64,000 nt of DNA from Cryptomeria japonica (taxonomy: Eukaryota > Streptophyta > Pinopsida > Cupressales > Cupressaceae): assembly GCF_030272615.1 (NCBI RefSeq), contig NC_081405.1, positions 473,236,008 to 473,300,007 on the forward strand, in the 5' to 3' direction. This document shows, one piece after another, positions 24,101 through 34,945 of this stretch. Within the stretch, counting starts at the first letter, position 1. Every line of letters begins with the position of its first letter. The notes under the pieces were generated by a model that did not search any database, had not been told where the DNA came from, and worked only from the letters and a program-made list of their open reading frames with translations. Both the position numbers and the translations under genes were made by a program.

Positions 24101-25251
24101 CCAAGGACAATACATTCAGTCCTAAATCAAGCAAAGATAATCCAACTCAAGCAAATGATGCAGTCTTCACCAAATGGAAGTATAGCTATATATAATTAAT
24201 GATACAATCAAAAGTAAACAAGAGTGATACATAGGTTCAAGAATAGTTATGAGAGAAACATGTGGCCTAGAGAATCAATCAATAGCAAGGTTATGCCAAT
24301 GATGGGAAATACAAACCCAAAAGAGACGAAAAGACAATCACCAAGAATATGTAGGGACAGTACATTGTACAGTCACCACAAAAGAAACTCATCGAATCAT
24401 TGTCAAAAGGATAGTCAAAACACTATGAATACATACATACTAGAACAATTAGATGGAGGTGTAATGCAATCTTTTTGACAAGATAAGCACATTTAAAATA
24501 TAAAGAAGAAGAGGTGTTCACTAATAAAGATAGTCTAAGACAGTGACACAACTGATGTGCATAGGTGAAGGGCTTGTGACACAAGAAAGCATTAGTAGTA
24601 AAGTCACAATCTAAAAGGTAGTGAAGAACCTCCATTAGGTCTTCAAGCAGTCATTCATTAAGAAACAATGAGCTTAAAGATAAATAATATCATCACCACA
24701 AAGATCTAGAAGAGTGAGAGCATGGATATCTTACTTTTAAAAGGTAACACAATATTATCAATGAAGCTAGACAATGAGCAATGAGTATGATAGATTTTTC
24801 ACTATCGTGAAATAACAGTCCTATAAAATATTTGAAGAACAAATGAAGGTTTCGCAATGTGAGTTGGATTGTAATCACAAGCTAGATTGATTCTTGTTCA
24901 TAGAAGAGAAATCAAAAGTACTTGTAGCTAGGAAATGTGGAAATCATCACAAGCAATAGCAAATTGGACTAGTTCAATCATGAAAACTAAAATGCAGTGA
25001 TAACAAACCTAAAAACATTCAATGAAAACATGAAGACACGACATTCTAAATGAAATCTAAGCAAACCAAATGCAGATGTCTCCTTCATGTGGCTCCATTG
25101 TCCTTCTTTCTCCTTCAAATTGCTTTGTTTTGTGGATCTCACCTTCAAGTGCATAAACCTAATATGAAAGAAAGATTGATGAGATGACAACATAAGGGTA
25201 CTAGAAGCGTGATTGATTTGACCAGGGACTTTGATTGAAGAAATTCATCCA

Positions 25252-25258
25252 ATTTATA
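25252..25258 (-). promoter_or_regulatory. TATA box in the left G LTR
   Basis: Minus-strand CTATAAATTGG; the right LTR has the same sequence at 31415-31421, where it would drive the element about 330 bases before the end of its 5' LTR. Confidence 0.5.
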
Positions 25259-25829
25259 GACAAATTGGAGAAAATATCAGATTAGCATGAAAGTGATTCG
25301 AATGGAAATTCAAATCAGGAATAACAAAATTATGACAAGTGTATGACAAATTGCTATGCAAGGATTTATGACAAGTTTTTGAAATAGAAAAAGACATTAG
25401 AAGCAATTAGAAAATTAGGTTAGAAATGATGACTTGGAATTTAGGAAATTGATGAAAATTAGGTAAATTAATTAATAATTTCTCATTCATTAATTAATTT
25501 ACAAAAATAGGAGGAATTAATTAGCTAATTAAATAAACATTTAATTGTGACAAGAAGACTTAGGATAAATAAATAAATCATTTATCCTAAAGAGAAAATG
25601 GAGAGAAAATGACAAACAAGGTTAAATGAATAAATCATGAAACCCTAGAAGATAAATTAGAAATGCAAGGACGACAATTAGGTCTTGATGTAAGATTGAT
25701 TTGATGTCGATTCGATCATGATTTTGAATTGATAAATGATTCATACTGATAAGTGATTTGATTGATAAATGCACCAATTGACGAGGAACAATGACTAATT
25801 GATCCAAATTGACATGATTGAGAAGGACG

Positions 25830-26115
25830 ACGATCGATGACAAATTGATCGTGAGACAACAAGATTGAAAATAACAACGATCGATGACAAATCAATCGCA
25901 AGTCAACAAGATTGAAAATGACAACGATCGATGACAAATCGATCGCAAGTCGGCAAGATTGAAAATAACAATGATCTATGACAAATCGATCGCAAGTCGA
26001 CAAGATTGAAAATGACAACGATCAATGACAAATCGATCGCAAAATGACAAGATTGATAAGAGGACAACGATCGATGACAAATCGATCACAAAATGACAAG
26101 ATTGATAAGAGGACA
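25830..26115. repeat. Six-unit 47-bp tandem repeat, each unit with a perfect hairpin
   Basis: Units start at about 25831, 25878, 25925, 25972, 26019 and 26068 (periods 47, 47, 47, 47, 49). The best units hold CGATCGAT, a five-base spacer GACAA, and ATCGATCG, a perfect 8-bp inverted repeat. The rest of the unit is CAAGTCGACAAGATTGAAAA. Unit 6 has an alternate tail, GATTGATAAGAGGACAA. Minus-strand open frames here are an effect of the repeat. Confidence 0.85.
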
Positions 26116-26404
26116 AAACCCTAATTAGGATTGATGATGTCCAAAATGATAACAAATGAGCACGCACATTGATGCGACAGGATAAGATTGACCAAAATCA
26201 TGACTGAAGATTGTTGTCGACAAGACCAAATTTGAGAGTGAGATAAATGAAGAATGCAGAAGAAGGACTCGATGCTCACAAATGATAAAAACCAAGTGCG
26301 TGACATAGAAGAAATGTTAATGCGATGCAAAAACCCTAAAATAAGGCAATGTGCAAATGTTAAAGTATGATTCCACAAGCATGGACCAGTTTTAGACGTC
26401 TACA

Positions 26405-26420
26405 TTTTGCCCCTCTTTGA
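26405..26420 (-). other. Polypurine tract of element G
   Basis: The minus strand reads CTCAAAGAGGGGCAAAA directly before the LTR start TGTAGACGTC, the arrangement typical of plant Ty3/Gypsy elements. Confidence 0.65.
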
Positions 26421-27251
26421 GACGATGCGATATTAAGTGTTGTTTCAAAGAACAATAATGAAAATGCCATAGACAATGACAATGACATATGCATGCCCCC
26501 TCGAGGAATTGGCCGGAAACATCCAGAAAAGAGGCCAATTGATCGATAATAATGATAGAACATGATAGTAGCAAATAGACTGACAATCAGAGACCGGATG
26601 CACGAAGGACAAGCAATTGAAGGTGCAAAAGACCACGACCAACATAAGATGGAGAGGGTGCATGTCCATCTATGCACTGACAAAGATCTATAAATGAGAC
26701 AAAGAGAGTGAAAAGTGCTCATTTGCACTAGCCAAAGAGGAGGATTTGTTGCTCTGGAAAAGGACACTTGCAGAGAGATGGCAAACATTCCAATGACAGA
26801 TCACCTCGAGGAACATGTACGCACCCACAGATGACTGGACGATGTGGGAGAAGTGATATGTATCTCAAAAACCCATATTGTCAATTTCATGAATTTGACT
26901 TGCTTGCGGGACATTGCGGGGCCCACTGAAAATGCAGAAAGTGACTTCTGCGCCCGTGTGAGTGCATCCTACGCTTGTGTAGGGTATCCTGCACTTGTGT
27001 AGGGTACATAGATGCAAGTTGATGCAACACAAGTGTAGGATACAACACACAGGTGCAGTTGTGCACTGGGAGCTCAAATTTGGTCAAAAACAACATGCGA
27101 AGGGTCCGAAAAGGTGGATAAGGGTAGGATAGATCAAAATAGATTAGAAACACCCTGATTTGGACATGAAACAAGGAAATGCAGCTTGTAGAAGGAAACC
27201 CTAAAACTAACAAAGTGTGCCCCAATTGTGATGTAGAGTCAACAGTATCCA
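26421..27251. other. G internal DNA without a supported gene
   Basis: Open minus-strand frames here (26360-26788, 26887-27252) have no recognisable domain. Around 26968-27050 short words CTTGTGTAGGGTA recur directly and once inverted. This lies upstream of the PMD ORF and could hold its promoter, but no clear TATA box is seen. Confidence 0.45.
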
Positions 27252-29054
27252 TTGATCACGCGGGAGAACCGACCTGACTACTTTATGTTACAACATAGAC
27301 TCAGGAGCACGAATAGAGATACATTAGTAGGACTTGGAATATACAATATCACATTCATGCTCGAGATTAGGGCAAACACAGGACTATTGACCGCATTGGC
27401 AGAGCGATGGCATTCAGAGACTTCCTCCTTCCATCTGGCAACTGGAGAGGTGACTGTGACACTAGAGAATGTATGGCATATCCTTCACATTCCGATTCAT
27501 GGAGAGATGATAGAGTATGACCTAGTGATAGGGAGAGATTATTTGTGCAGATTATTTGAGTGCGACACAGATGATCTGGATATCGTAGAGAGGGAGATTG
27601 GCCTGGAGACCATGGCATCAGAGTATGATCGACGATATGTGGTGATAGCATGTCTACTAGCAGGGGACAGACGAGGAAATGGATTCCCTATTGGATGGGG
27701 AAGAGTGCTAGAGCGGATGGCGACAGAGGGGATGGTGTATGCATGGGGACCATGTGTACTTGCTATGCTATATTTTTAGCTGCATCAGATAGCATATCAG
27801 GGAGTGCAGACTTTGAGCCGTGGAGTTACACTACTACAGGTATGGGCATTTGAGCACATAGCCATATGTCGACCGATTGCAGAGAGATAGGTAGTACCAC
27901 ACCGACCATATGTGTACTGTTATGGGGGAGCACTGAGACAGGGTCCGTTTGGATACATACTATATTGGTGACATGAGCTAGACAGATTGAGAGAGTTCAC
28001 ATGAAGGCCATATATTGATTGCCCTGGATGGTTAGATGATAGTGATGAGCTATTGTATTGTAGATAGGAGAGATACCTGATTGGGTGACCAGTGAATTGT
28101 CAGAGAGTGATTGAGATGTACCTGCTAGAGAGAGTCAGATGACAATTTGGAGAGAGGTAGGATGTACCTAGAGGGACTGCACACTTTGCTCGATCTCACA
28201 GAGAGACGAGTCAGTGGGGGAGAATGATTCAGACACACATAGCATATGCTGACTTCACATAGCTATAGCAGAGATAGTGGGATTGGAGATCAGATGTGGT
28301 GGATGCCGGGACGACAGAGGAGTATGAGTGATGATTTGCACGATGACAGCCAGTGCCATTGACAGATCCTGATATTCCAGTACCAAGGAGATAAGAGGAC
28401 TTCCCACTCACAAGAGAGGAGGAAGGAGATGATGAGGATGAGGAGGATGAGGGTGGTGATGAGGATGAGGGGGATGACAAGGACAAAGATGATGAGGGGG
28501 ATGGCAATTATGAGCCAGATTCAGCCAAGCAGGATTCATTGCAGGATATACCCATAGAGCCGGAGACAGCTAGGATAGAGGAGATGGAGATGTGCAGGGA
28601 TACCATAGCGAGTCAGCATGATCACATTGCAACATTAGAGAGACAGAATGCCATCTTGAGGACAGAGCAGGATCAGTTCAGAGCGGAGATAGCTAGACTT
28701 ACAGCGGCTCGAGATACAGCAATAGCCCAGGCACAACAAGAAGAACAAAGAGTCATTGAGTATATTAGGTCGATTAGGGATGCCAGTGCACGTGAGATGG
28801 CACAGATGTTGGTAGAGACTGGAGAGGAGATACACCATTGGAGGACACTATATGAGAGTGCAGTTCCACCAAAGCAAAGAGCATTGTCATATCGGGCACG
28901 ATCGAGGATAGAGAGTAGGGCATGCTCTCGGAGGTCAGTGAGCAGCATGGGGGTGAGTGGACCTATGATATCACCACAGCCAGGACCTAGGGCAGGAGGG
29001 ACATCATCCTTGAGACATGGCAAGGATGAGGAGGACAGAGGGAGCACCCAGTGA
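27252..29054 (+). pseudogene. Plant mobile domain (PMD) protein carried antisense by element G
   Basis: One frame, about 600 codons, open from at least 27252 with no ATG at its beginning (first in-frame ATG near 27285). The N-terminal part has the PMD signature: a LTALAERWHSETSSFHL segment (near 27386), TVTLENVWHILHIPIHG (near 27452), and after the first stop LLQVWAFEHIAICRP (near 27827). The region 28400-28510 encodes an Asp/Glu/Gly-rich acidic stretch, and 28560-28870 a coiled coil, ending in a basic Ser/Arg tail. PMD proteins (MAIN/MAIL relatives) occur both as host genes and as transposon passengers; here the location between two LTRs makes it a passenger. More than a dozen in-frame stops but no frameshift are seen. 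Confidence 0.75.
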
Positions 29055-31089
29055 CAGAGGCACGTGCTCCTTATGACAGACAGTTGACATTATGTAGTGT
29101 GACATTATGTAGTCAGCCTGTGGGCCATACTTAGGACAGACAGTCCAATGTTGTACTCCTATATTATTTTGGCATATGATATGATATGCAGCGCTATGAT
29201 GGGATGCAATGTGTTATGGCTTATGGTTATTTTCGATGTATGGATGGCTTATGCAAGGTTTTATGTACCATTGTGGAACATGTATGGATATATTTATTTT
29301 GTGTTTTTGATGCATTTATAATATGAAATGGATAAAATGCTTGATATGATGCTCGATGTGATGTTTGATATAATGCAAATGTACTAACCAATGAATGCAG
29401 GATGCAACATATGTGTTTAGGGAAATCAGAGCACTAGACCGAACTGACTATCTGAACTGACGGAAGAAATGTTAGTAAGAAGAAATGAGATAGAGGACAG
29501 TTAGAGACGAAGAAAAACTTGCTTTCAGTAATGCACTTTGTAGGTGAGAACCTTTATTTAATGTAGCAAAACGGATGCATAGCATCATGGCATTGAAGGC
29601 TAGAGCTAAAATGCAACCCCTTTTTGCAAAAGACAGACACATCGCACACAAGGAATGAGTGAAGCATCCTAGGGTGCATACATCAAGGGTTGAGGTATGT
29701 GTGGCGTTCACCAAGCGAACGTACTTATCACAGACACCCAATGATATAGGTGCCCCAGGTTGTAACAAACATTCCACAAACAACAATCACAACAAAAAAA
29801 AAGAAAGGGGACCATGAACCATCCCGGTCACTCTAAATCACTCAGTGACATCATTGAGCAACATAGGAACATGATCGAAAATAAACCAATAAATGATAAG
29901 ACTCGCTAATTCCAACAAGTCAAACAAACATCTTGATCTTCATTGTCAAAAGTTGAAAGCGTTGATAGGATGATCATGCTGTTTGGTTTCAAGACATGCG
30001 GTACCCTGTCTAAGACAGGACACAGTCTAGTTTCGAGCATACCACACCCTGTATAAGACCCATGATAGTAGTGACAAGGACAAATCATATTGATGCTGAC
30101 GTTCAATTGAGAAGACAATTGTGATCAGTTTGAATGTCTGGTTTGATTGAAAAAGTTCATCTGTTTATGCATGATTTCATTAAAGCATAGTGTGTGATTG
30201 CGTGTCGTTGGATGTATACTCAGTGATCTGTCTTATGCACCAAGAGGATATATTTTTTTTTGTTTTTCTTGTCGAGTGTGTACAATTTTTTTGTGTTCAT
30301 TTTTTTTCGGGACTTTATTTGACTTTTTAGGGATTTTTTTCAGGACATTTTTCAAATTTTTTTTGGATTTATTTCAGGACATTTTTCAATTTTTTCTTGG
30401 ATTTATTTTAGGACATTTTTCAATTTTTTTGGATTATTTCAGGACATTTTTCAGTTTTTTCTTGGATTATTTCAGGACATTTTTCAATTTTTTCTTGGAT
30501 TTATTTCAGGACATTTTTCAATTTTTATGATTATTTAAGGACATTTGTCAATTTTTATGATTATTTCAGGACATTTTTCAATTTTTATGATTATGCCCTC
30601 AGTGTCTAGCAAGGCAAGGAATATGACAGGTGGATAAACAATCTTGCTGAAATGTTGGTGGATAGAGGGAAGACAAAGGCCTTTTATTATGGACACAATA
30701 CGGATGCAATTTTCAAGGGCTATTGCGTGATGGGACAAGAGACTGGATATGACAATGTAAAGTAGTGATATGGCATGAGGGACATGTCAAGAGGTGTTTG
30801 AAACCATGTTTAAATTTTGCGTCCTCATATCAGATCAAGATCAAGGAATAGAAAGAGAGTATGGATAGTGATAAGATATGGATAGGATAAGCAAGACTAA
30901 GAATGGATAAGGGACATGGACTGAAGGTCAGGATTGGATAAGGGATAGTGGTAGAAAGTTGCAATAAGACAGGGAATATGAATGAAAGGTTGTAATAAGC
31001 AAATGGATAAAGACCAAAAGCTACGATGGACTAAAAGCTGAAAACAAGATGCATGATGCTCATGACGATCCTCAACGTTGTCAAGATCA
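29055..31089. other. G internal DNA, non-coding, with a simple tandem array
   Basis: No credible ORF on either strand. The minus-strand frame 29472-29786 is Leu/Cys-rich and matches nothing I know. The 30325-30590 part is a tandem repeat described separately. The right end would hold the primer-binding site of G (minus strand, just left of about 31090), but no standard tRNA match is visible. Confidence 0.5.
30325..30590. repeat. Eight-unit 30-35-bp tandem repeat
   Basis: AGGACATTTTTCAATTTTT or a variant starts at about 30342, 30376, 30410, 30441, 30473, 30508, 30538 and 30568. Between units lie TTCTTGGATTATTTC or TATGATTATTTC; the last three units share the shorter spacer. The plus-strand open frame across it (Phe-rich) is an artefact of the repeat. 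Confidence 0.85.
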
Positions 31090-32567
31090 AAGGTGGAAAG
31101 AGGAAATCATCACAAGCAATAGCAAATTGGACTAGTTCAATCACGAAAACTAAAATGCAGTGATAACAATCCTAAAAACATTCAATGAAAACATGAAGAC
31201 ATGACATTCTAAATGAAATCTAAGCAAACCAAATGTAGATGTCTCCCTCATGTGGCTCCATTGTCCTTCTTTCTCCTTCAAATTGCTTTGTTTTGTGGAT
31301 CTCACCTTCAAGTGCATAAACCTAATATGAAAGCAAGATTGACGAGATGACAACATAAGGGTACTAGAAGTGTGATTGATTCGACCAGGGACTTTGATTG
31401 AAGAAATTCATCCAATTTATAGACAAATTGGAGAAAAGATCAGATTAGCATGAAAGTGATTCGAATGGAAATTCAAATCAGGAATAGCAAAATTATGACA
31501 AGTGTATGACAAATTGCTATGCAAGGATTTATGACAAGTTTTTGAAATAGAAATAGACATTAGAAGCAATTAGAAAATTAGGTTAGAAATGATGACTTGG
31601 AATTTAGGAAATTGATGAAAATTAGGTAAATTAATTAATAATTTCTCATTCATTAATTAATTTACAAAAATAGGAGGAATTAATTAGCCAATTAAATAAA
31701 CATTTAATTGTGACAAGAAGAATTAGGATAAATAAATAAATCATTTATCCTAAAGAGAAAATGGAGAGAAAATGACAAACAAGGTTAAATGAATAAATCA
31801 TGAAACCCTAGAAGATAAATTAGAAATGCAAGGATGACAATTAGGTCTTGATGTAAGATTGATTTGATGTTGATTCGATCATGATTTTGAATTGATAAAT
31901 GATTCATACTGATAAGTGATTTGATTGATAAATGCGCCAATTGACGAGGAACAATGACTAATTGATCCAAATTGACATGATTGAGAAGGACGACGATCGA
32001 TGACAAATTGATCGTGAGACGAAAAGATTGAAAATAAAAATGATCGATGACAAATCGATCGCAAGTCGACAAGATTGAAAATGACAACGATCGATGACAA
32101 ATCGATCGCAAGTCGGCAAGATTGAAAATAACAATGATCAATGACAAATCGATCGCAGGTCGACAAGATTGAAAATGACAACGATCAATGACAAATCAAT
32201 CGCAAAACGACAAGATTGATAAGAGGACAACGATCGATGCAAAATCGATCGCAAAATGACAAGATTGATAAGAGGACAAAACCCTAATTAGGATTGACGA
32301 TGTCCAAAATGATAACAAATGAGCATGCACATTGATGCGACAGGATAAGATTGACCAAAATCATGACTGAAGATTGTTGTCGACAAGACCAAATTCGAGA
32401 GCGAGATAAATGAAGAATGCAAAAGGAGGACTCGATGCTCACAAATGATAAAAAACAAGTGCGTGACATAGAAGAAATGTTAATGCGATGCAAAAACCCT
32501 AAAATAAGGCAATGCACAAATGTTAAAGTATGATTCTGCAAGCATTGACCAGTTTTAGACGTCTACA
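31090..32567 (-). repeat. Right (5') LTR of element G
   Basis: Aligns with the left LTR from about GGAAATCATCACAAGC onward and ends GACGTCTACA at 32567. The left boundary is uncertain by about ten bases because the expected TGTAG end is not preserved. Contains TATA at 31415-31421 (minus) and the same six-unit hairpin array. Confidence 0.75.
31993..32276. repeat. Hairpin tandem array in the right G LTR
   Basis: Units at about 31994, 32041, 32088, 32135, 32182 and 32231, the same spacing as in the left LTR. Individual substitutions differ between the two arrays, so they have aged separately since insertion with no change in copy number. Confidence 0.85.
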
Positions 32568-34436
32568 GACTATCTACAAAGCCCAATATATTCATCACAG
32601 ACAAGAGCAGCCATCAGATGATTCTTCCTCTCACAATCATTAATTAAATTATACCAATCTCAAAGTGTAGTAGTATTAATCTCCATGACAGAGACTATGA
32701 TGATAGTCGAGAACAATAAGATGACATTATAAAGCTTTAAAGCCTTGCATGTAGAGAAAACCACAAGCCAATGCATCAAGGCCATAAGGATGAAAGAGAC
32801 CTCAAAGAAGCATTAACACAGTGACAATAACAACCAAAAGCATTCTAAATAGTCAGAACGGTCACATGGACAATAATAGGGGTTTCATAGTGCATCAAGG
32901 TTGAAGAAAGATCATGATCAAACTAAAAGAAGACATTTGATACCTAGAGCAGAGCCCTTACCAGTATCTTCTCTGCAATAAAATCTTCATCAAATATCTA
33001 GAAATTGCAGAAAATGAAGTGTATCTCATCTCAAACCCTAACCTCTATGGTGGCGGTAGAGATGCAGATCAAAAAGAAAAATGAAATAACATGCAATACT
33101 TTTCATCTTTTTCTTTTTTGTTTAGGGTTTCAAAACCCTAATCTAACCCGTAAGAAGGAAATATTTTTGCTTTCTTTTTTACAAAAGGCTTTATTTTTAT
33201 CATGAAGTGATTTTTACTATTTCTTTAAGTGTTTGATTAATACTTAAAGAAATAGTAATTAGCCTTTTAGGGTTGCTTATTTTATATATTGGATTTAAAT
33301 AATTGTAAAACTTTTATTAAAGTGATGAAATGAATCACTTTGTTAAAAGTTATTTGTCAATGCAAATAGGATGTTACATGCTTTTCAAAAGCATAATTCA
33401 TAGTAAAGGCTTAGTTTATTTTAGAGTCTTATCTTGCATCTATGAGTTTATTGAGGTGATTTACAAACACATGGAGCAAATTTAGGTGATTGGATTCCTA
33501 ATTAGTAGTTTGACTTCAGTTAGAGAGTCCAAGTGGGTGAAGGATGAGTCAATGAGTGTTTTGAGGCACTTAACTACTTGTTTCTCTTGGTTACATCCCT
33601 ATTTTGATGGGATTCTCAGTTGTATTCGACCCCAAGGAGTTGTGTTCAATTTGACAACTCTTGATGCAGTTTCACAACATTTCTCTTTCAGGCTCATGCA
33701 TGATTTAAGGAAAGAGTTGAACGTTTTGACAACACATCATGTTGGAGCCAAAATCTTTGGGATGGCCTTATTGTATAAGTCATTCTCTTACACTCAAGTT
33801 TTTGGGGGAGAGTTCTTAGTTTGTACTTGTAGTGGAAATAAATATTTCATGCTTTGTAACTCATTCGTTATCAATAAAGAAGCTTCATTCCTTCTCTATT
33901 TTTTTGTTTTTCAACATTGTTTGTGAGTAATTTGTGAAAGATATTGGGATTTCATCTTTAATTCCTTTATTTTTTCTTCATTCCTTCTATGCTTGATTTA
34001 GAAATAGCATGTTTAGTGCAAGTCTCTAATTGTGTATGTGATTTTGCTACATCAAAATTGTGAGAACATCATTGTTCTCCTTTTTGTGAACATAAAAAAG
34101 CTAACCTTTCACATGAAACATTTTTGAAAGCATGCACATTTGAGTTGTGAGTCAAAATAGCTTTGTTATTTGAGTATCTTGTGAGTTTGCAAGCATTTTA
34201 GATCATTTTCAGTTATTGGTGGATCACCTTAGTAGTTTAATTTTTACTTGATGCACATCCTTCTATCATTTTTCTTAGTGAAATATTAGTTAGTTTTAGG
34301 TGATCAAATAGGAATCCGGCCTATAATCCATAGGTCTACTCTCCCAATAGGATACCCATAGCCTGAGAGTAGTCTCATGTTTCATGGGATTTCTGGTTTT
34401 TCACATTTGCATCGGGTGAAAATCCCCATGACAATA

Positions 34437-34945
34437 ATGATACCATCAAATTATCTTAAAGTAGACTAAGCTATATCAATATGATCCATTGATGTACAAA
34501 AAGGAAAGATAAATCAGCGAGGGGCACTACAAGTACACACAATAAAGATCCAACTCTACAATAACTTCAAAAAATTTCTAAGTGCCATTACTAAAAACAT
34601 GAGGTTATCATTAGCAAGTTAAAGGAAAGAACAAATGAATTATGAGGTAGAGAGTTAGCTAAAAAAAGATCTCATTGTTTAGCTTGAATGAGGTATCCTA
34701 GAGCATCATTTGGGAGATGAAGGAAATTTTCTAAGGGTAAATCTTAATGAATGTATTATTGTAGAGGAAATGAAGCAATAAGGTACTGTTAACAACAAAA
34801 CAAAATCTAGCATCAACAAATAGGGTCTAAATGTGAGATCAACCTAGGCCTAAATCCTAGCCAATGCAAATAAAGACACAATAAATGCATTTGAAGTTTC
34901 ATCTAATTCAAATTTGATCTAGAGGGAATCTTGTACCACTTGTTG
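34437..34945. other. Spacer between element L and element B
   Basis: About 500 bases with no recognisable repeat or ORF. The last bases, CTTGTACCACTTGTTG, weakly resemble the reverse complement of a Copia primer site, but nothing else supports an element there. Confidence 0.5.

Larger units (their letters stand above)
24923..26404 (-). repeat. Left (3') LTR of element G
   Basis: 1482 bp, closely similar to 31090-32567. Contains the hairpin tandem array (25830-26115) and a minus-strand TATA box TATAAAT (plus-strand 25252-25258). The full TGTAG end at 24923 is kept here, whereas in the right LTR the corresponding edge has changed. Confidence 0.8.
24923..32567 (-). mobile_element. Element G: non-autonomous LTR element with an antisense PMD ORF
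   Basis: LTRs at 24923-26404 and about 31090-32567; the outer ends are TGTAG and CTACA inverted repeats. The left LTR is followed by TTTTGCCCCTCTTTGAG, the complement of an AAAGAGGGGCAAAA polypurine tract, so the element reads on the minus strand; a TATA box on the minus strand (near 31421) agrees. The target duplication is GTACT (24918-24922) and, with one base lost, GACT (32568-32571); the matching empty site in the L 5' LTR is GTACC at 9598. The 4.7-kb internal part has no gag or pol domain on either strand. Its only recognisable coding region, a plant mobile domain ORF, lies on the opposite strand to the element. Ty3/Gypsy relationship is likely but inferred. Confidence 0.75.
4413..34436 (+). 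mobile_element. Element L: giant LARD-like LTR retrotransposon, nested host of three insertions
   Basis: Two long direct repeats, 4413-11614 and 21200-34436, begin with the same TGTTACC...TTTCGCTAACAAGC and end with the same AAATCCCC(T/A)TGACAA(C/T)A. Removing the inserted elements leaves LTRs of roughly 5.75 and 5.6 kb and an internal region of about 2.6 kb. The flanks show an imperfect 5-bp target duplication, ATTAT (4408-4412) and ATGAT (34437-34441). A primer-binding-site-like sequence follows the 5' LTR. No protease, reverse transcriptase, RNase H or integrase is present, so the element is non-autonomous. Long LTRs with a short internal part fit the LARD class (Ty3/Gypsy-like derivatives). 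I see no clear purine tract before 21200. Confidence 0.8.
21200..34436 (+). repeat. 3' LTR of element L, with element G inside
   Basis: Starts TGTTACCTTTTTTTCGC and matches the 5' LTR up to 24922, is interrupted by element G (24923-32567), and resumes at 32568 up to 34436. It lacks the solo LTR present in the 5' copy, giving an empty-site comparison. Compared with 9720-9820 in the 5' LTR it also has a deletion of roughly 100 bases near 32690. Without G it is about 5.6 kb. Confidence 0.8.

Noticed and set aside
25622-26018. Minus-strand open frames with repeated IDLSSIV-type segments (also 31785-32181)
   Set aside because: They are translations of the 47-bp hairpin array in the G LTRs, kept open by the repeat and not by selection.
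25830-26115. CRISPR-like direct repeats
   Set aside because: Spacer parts are as repetitive as the repeats, the genome is a plant, and the array is inside an LTR.
28229-28507. Poly-Ser minus-strand open frame
   Set aside because: Shadow of the Asp/Glu-rich acidic stretch of the PMD ORF on the other strand.
27252-29054. PMD ORF as an ordinary host gene (MAIN/MAIL type)
   Set aside because: It lies between two matching LTRs with a target duplication and is full of stops, so it is a transposon passenger.
30198-30530. Phe-rich plus-strand open frame
   Set aside because: Product of the AGGACATTTTTCAA tandem repeat.
24923-32567. Plus-strand polarity for element G
   Set aside because: GGTGGAAAGAGG near 31092 is purine-rich, but the expected TGTAG LTR start does not follow it; the AAAGAGGGGCAAAA tract next to TGTAGACGTC and the TATA box both support minus.
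34925-34945. Possible reverse primer-binding site before element B
   Set aside because: The complement TGGTACAAGATT differs from TGGTATCAGAGC at several places and no LTR or coding region accompanies it.
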